Positions 61,481 to 64,000 of a stretch of 64,000 bases of DNA are shown here, one piece after another (position 1 is the stretch's first letter; each line of letters opens with the position of its first letter). The position numbers and the translations under genes were made by a program. This DNA is from Cellulomonas sp. JH27-2. GTDB taxonomy: Bacteria > Actinomycetota > Actinomycetes > Actinomycetales > Cellulomonadaceae. The notes under the pieces are model-generated. The model saw only the letters and a list, made by a program, of their open reading frames with translations. It ran no database searches and had not been told where the DNA came from. The stretch spans positions 372,001 through 436,000 of the forward strand of contig NZ_JACYFR010000001.1 of NCBI RefSeq assembly GCF_014837175.1. The letters are read 5' to 3'.

Positions 61481-62593
61481 TCAGATCTCCGGCAGCGGTT
61501 CGCGCGCGTCGCGCCGTGACGCGCCCGCGGCCTCGAGCAGGTCGACGACGAGGGAGCGGTGCAGCAGCACCAGCGACTGCACCTGCCAGTCGTCGGGCTC
61601 GACGACGAACGGGTCCAGCCCGCGCGCCATCGTCGTGAGCAGCTCGCGCGCCCGTTGCGGGTCGCGCCCGGCGCCGAAGGCCGCGGCCAGCTCGTCGACC
61701 GCCCGTGCCGTCCCGTCCACGCGGGCGGCGACGCCGGTGACGTCGTGCACGGCCTCGGTCTCCAGGAGCGCCAGCGCACGCCGGACGAACACCCGCGTGT
61801 TGCGGACCGCGCGGTCCATGAGGATCGCCGAGTCCGCGCTGGCCGCGAGCTCGCCGCGATGCTTGCGGCCGGCTGGCGAGACGCGTGCCAGCTCGTGCGC
61901 GTTGGTGGCCACCGACTTCCACTCGTCGAGCAGGGGCTGCGTCGCACGCGCCCGACGCAGCGCGTCCTCGACGTCGTCGAGCGACCGCTCGGACAGCCCG
62001 CGCGCGAACAGGTGCAGTACGCCGGCGGACTCCGCGGCGCATCGTCGGGCCAGGTCACGGGGGTGGCGGCGCGGGTCGTTGGGGGTCAGGAGCGCAACGG
62101 CGAGGGCTATCGCACCTCCGATCGCCGCGTCGACCCATCGGCCGAACGGGCCGCCGCTGGTGGCGGGGAGCGCGACGATGACGATCGACTGGACGCCCGC
62201 CTGCGTGGTGAGCATGACGCCCCGGTCGACGAACCGGGCGAGCAGGGCGGCGACGAACAGGACCAGCGAGATCTGCCACAGCCCGTGGCCGATCAGGTGT
62301 GCGACGAAGTCGCCCAGCCCGACGCCGATGGCGACACCGACGGCCAGCTCCGCGACCTTGCGGACGGAACGGTCCATCGAGAAGCCCAGCGCGATCCACG
62401 CGCAGACCGGCGCGAAGAACGGGATGGGGTGCCCGACGACGTAGTGGGCGATCCCGTACGCGATACCGCCGGCGACCGCGGCCTGCAGGATCGGGAACCA
62501 GGCCGCCTGGACCCGGGCCCAGCCCTGGCTCACGCGCGCCTCGCCGAGCACGCGCAGGTCGCGCCCGGTGAGTCGTGCGGAGCTGTCGGTCAC
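61481..62593 (-). CDS. FUSC family membrane protein (aromatic acid exporter-like)
   Basis: 370 residues with five to six membrane helices in the first half (ILQAAVAGGIAYGIAHYVVG, ISLVLFVAALLARFV, WVDAAIGGAIALAVALL) and a helical cytoplasmic second half. FUSC proteins include fusaric acid and p-hydroxybenzoic acid efflux components. GTG 62593 overlaps the YgfZ stop by four bases. Confidence 0.88.
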   Translation of the reverse strand: MTDSSARLTGRDLRVLGEARVSQGWARVQAAWFPILQAAVAGGIAYGIAHYVVGHPIPFFAPVCAWIALGFSMDRSVRKVAELAVGVAIGVGLGDFVAHLIGHGLWQISLVLFVAALLARFVDRGVMLTTQAGVQSIVIVALPATSGGPFGRWVDAAIGGAIALAVALLTPNDPRRHPRDLARRCAAESAGVLHLFARGLSERSLDDVEDALRRARATQPLLDEWKSVATNAHELARVSPAGRKHRGELAASADSAILMDRAVRNTRVFVRRALALLETEAVHDVTGVAARVDGTARAVDELAAAFGAGRDPQRARELLTTMARGLDPFVVEPDDWQVQSLVLLHRSLVVDLLEAAGASRRDAREPLPEI

Positions 62594-63744
62594 GGTCCGA
62601 GCATGGGGTGCTGGCCGAGCCCGCGCATCAGGGGGCCGCGCGATCCGGGTCGGTCCTGCGTCACGCCCTCACCGGGCACGACGGTCTCCTGGGCTGCCGC
62701 GACGACGTCGGCCTCCCCATCGACCACGAGCGCCGCGTCCTCCGCCAGCGAGCGTTTGACCACCGCGAGCGCGACGGGGCCGATCTCGTGGTGCCGCGCG
62801 ACGCTCGTCACCTGCCCGACGACCCGGCCGGGCTCACCGTCGACGACCTCACGGACCTCGGCGCCGGGGACCGGCAGCAGATGCCCGGACCCGTCGAGGT
62901 GGAGCATGACGAGCCGGCGCGGGGGCCGGCCCAGGTTGTGCACGCGGGCCACCGTCTCCTGGCCCCGGTAGCAGCCCTTGTGCAGGTGGACGGCGGTGCG
63001 CAGCCAGTCGAGCTCGTGCGGGATGGTGCGGTGGTCGACCTCGTGGCCGGCGCGGGGCCGCCAGGCCTCGACGCGCAGCGCCTCGCTGGCCCAGGTGCCG
63101 GCCACCCTCCAGCCGGTGGCCTCGCGCGCGGCGATCTGCTCGACGAGCTCGTCGCGCGGAACCAGGACGAGCCGCCAGGGACGGTCGGCACCCGGGTGCT
63201 CGTCGTCGGGCGGACCGTAACGCGTCCCGCCGGCGGCAACGGTCGGCCACGGGTCGCGCCACGTCACGTTCTCGTCGGCGCCGCCCTCCGCGTCGACCGG
63301 CTCGCCGATCGCGGCCCACTGCTGGGTCACGTCGGCCACCTCGACCCGCAGCGCGAACCGCATCCGGTCCAGCCAGGCCGCGAGCGCGGGTGCGGTCTCG
63401 GTGATCAGCCAGGTGGTGGTGCCGTCGTCGACGACGCCCGCCGCGTGCTCGACGTGCCCCTGCGGGCTGAGCACCAACAGCTCGGTGGACGTCCGCGGGG
63501 CCAGACCCGTGAGCTCCTGGGACGTGATCGAGTGCAGCCAGGTCAGCCGGTCGGGTCCGGTGACCGTGACGACGCCCAGGTGCGACTGGTCGACGACCGC
63601 TCCCCCGCGGGCCAGCGCACGCTGCTCGGCCGTCGGGTCGCCGTAGTGCCAGGCGACACCCTCGTCGGGCCCGACGCCCCCGACCGCACCCCGGCGCCGC
63701 AGCAGCGGGCTGGGCGCGCGGGTGTCCGCAGCGGTGTCGGTCAC
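62590..63744 (-). CDS. ygfZ: YgfZ/GcvT-like folate-binding protein
   Basis: 384 residues with the YgfZ signature KGCYRGQE at about residues 256-263 and GcvT-like folds before it (VDQSHLGVVTVTGPDRLTWLHS). YgfZ uses tetrahydrofolate and helps assembly or repair of iron-sulfur enzymes such as radical SAM proteins. GTG 63744 overlaps the stop of the FABP gene (GTGA), and the pair FABP-YgfZ is a common actinobacterial arrangement. Confidence 0.93.
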   Translation of the reverse strand: MTDTAADTRAPSPLLRRRGAVGGVGPDEGVAWHYGDPTAEQRALARGGAVVDQSHLGVVTVTGPDRLTWLHSITSQELTGLAPRTSTELLVLSPQGHVEHAAGVVDDGTTTWLITETAPALAAWLDRMRFALRVEVADVTQQWAAIGEPVDAEGGADENVTWRDPWPTVAAGGTRYGPPDDEHPGADRPWRLVLVPRDELVEQIAAREATGWRVAGTWASEALRVEAWRPRAGHEVDHRTIPHELDWLRTAVHLHKGCYRGQETVARVHNLGRPPRRLVMLHLDGSGHLLPVPGAEVREVVDGEPGRVVGQVTSVARHHEIGPVALAVVKRSLAEDAALVVDGEADVVAAAQETVVPGEGVTQDRPGSRGPLMRGLGQHPMLGP

Positions 63745-64000
63745 TCGTCGACCTGTGCCTCGACGCGGGCCAGCTTGGCCGACGCGTACGACTGCATCGG
63801 GTTGCCGAACGCGGCCATGTCGTGCGCCCACATCAGGTCGCCGTGGACCAGGCCGAACAGGCGCTTGCTGGCGCTGACGTCGGCTCCGGACGGGACGCGG
63901 GCGATGAGGTCGCTGGCCAGGTCGATGCGGCCGTTGCCGACCTCGCCGACGAGCACCGACACGTGGCCGGACGGGTCGGCGAGCAGCACCTCGACCGGGA
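63741..64000 (-). CDS. FABP family (nitrobindin-like, DUF1794) protein, 5' end outside window
   Basis: The last 86 residues of a heme-binding beta-barrel protein: EVGNGRIDLASDLIAR, then GLVHGDLMWAHDMAAFGNPMQSY, which matches the nitrobindin C-terminus. Nitrobindins bind ferric heme and can isomerise peroxynitrite. The frame remains open to base 64000, so the start is beyond the window. It overlaps the YgfZ start by four bases. Confidence 0.9.
   Translation of the reverse strand, partial: PVEVLLADPSGHVSVLVGEVGNGRIDLASDLIARVPSGADVSASKRLFGLVHGDLMWAHDMAAFGNPMQSYASAKLARVEAQVDE

Noticed and set aside
1..64000. tRNA or rRNA genes
   Set aside because: Intergenic regions were scanned by eye on both strands for T-loop and anticodon-arm patterns and none was convincing; a covariance search would be decisive.

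Overview
The window is one very GC-rich, gene-dense stretch with GTG starts, many 4-base ATGA/GTGA gene overlaps, and secreted multidomain polysaccharidases carrying CBM2, CBM13 and F5/8C (CBM32-like) modules joined by Thr/Pro linkers. Together with zf-HC2 anti-sigma, DUF2516, FABP/nitrobindin and ClpC genes, this points to an actinobacterium close to Cellulomonas. That placement is inferred from gene content; no rRNA or tRNA gene was recognised.

Layout. 1-10.2 kb: a sugar/uronate catabolic block with two ABC permeases (the first cut by the window edge), a binding lipoprotein, KDG kinase, KDPG aldolase, an IclR regulator, and a coupled FAD-dehydrogenase/SDR/Gfo-Idh operon. 10.3-19.2 kb: a LacI regulator divergent from three secreted proteins that together carry six F5/8C domains (a GH-A-type TIM-barrel hydrolase, a DUF1996 protein and a beta-helix protein). 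19.3-25.4 kb: a degenerate GGDEF protein, then a tight operon of sigma factor, zinc-finger membrane anti-sigma factor, ABC ATPase, two membrane proteins and a papain-like/MIR-type protein. 25.5-34.4 kb: a patch with several decayed genes. It holds a LacI regulator, D-mannonate dehydratase, a frameshifted GH67 alpha-glucuronidase remnant, an OhrR-like regulator, a large CBM2-PL1-CBM13-CE8 pectinase broken by one in-frame amber codon, and a mosaic duplication made from the 3' ends of clpC and of a small gene. 34.4-37.8 kb: clpC and two lipoproteins. 37.8-48.2 kb: an allantoin operon (NCS1 permease, racemase, allantoinase, DUF1275, formamidase-like, DUF3225-amidase fusion, PucG-type aminotransferase, allantoate amidohydrolase) divergent from an XRE/cupin regulator. 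48.4-64 kb: housekeeping and accessory genes (SanA-like, DedA, HAD, LysR, class V aminotransferase, SSS symporter, alpha/beta hydrolase, MMPL, macro domain, D-aminoacyl-tRNA deacylase, asparaginase, a VapBC-like pair, FUSC, YgfZ, and FABP cut by the edge).

How the genes connect. Pectin cleavage by the PL1/CE8 enzyme, and glucuronate via mannonate dehydratase, could both feed 2-keto-3-deoxygluconate to the kinase and aldolase. Import would be through the ABC system, whose ATPase is not in the window. The allantoin operon covers uptake, racemisation, ring opening, allantoate hydrolysis and transamination of ureidoglycine. Its DUF3225-amidase fusion and formamidase-like gene are the likely downstream steps.

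Best candidates for undescribed biology: the sigma/anti-sigma/ABC/papain-MIR operon; a 340-nt candidate RNA behind a cluster of DnaA-box-like sites near 58.5-59.0 kb; and the DUF3225-amidase fusion. The decayed patch around 25-34 kb is a clear record of recent genome erosion.
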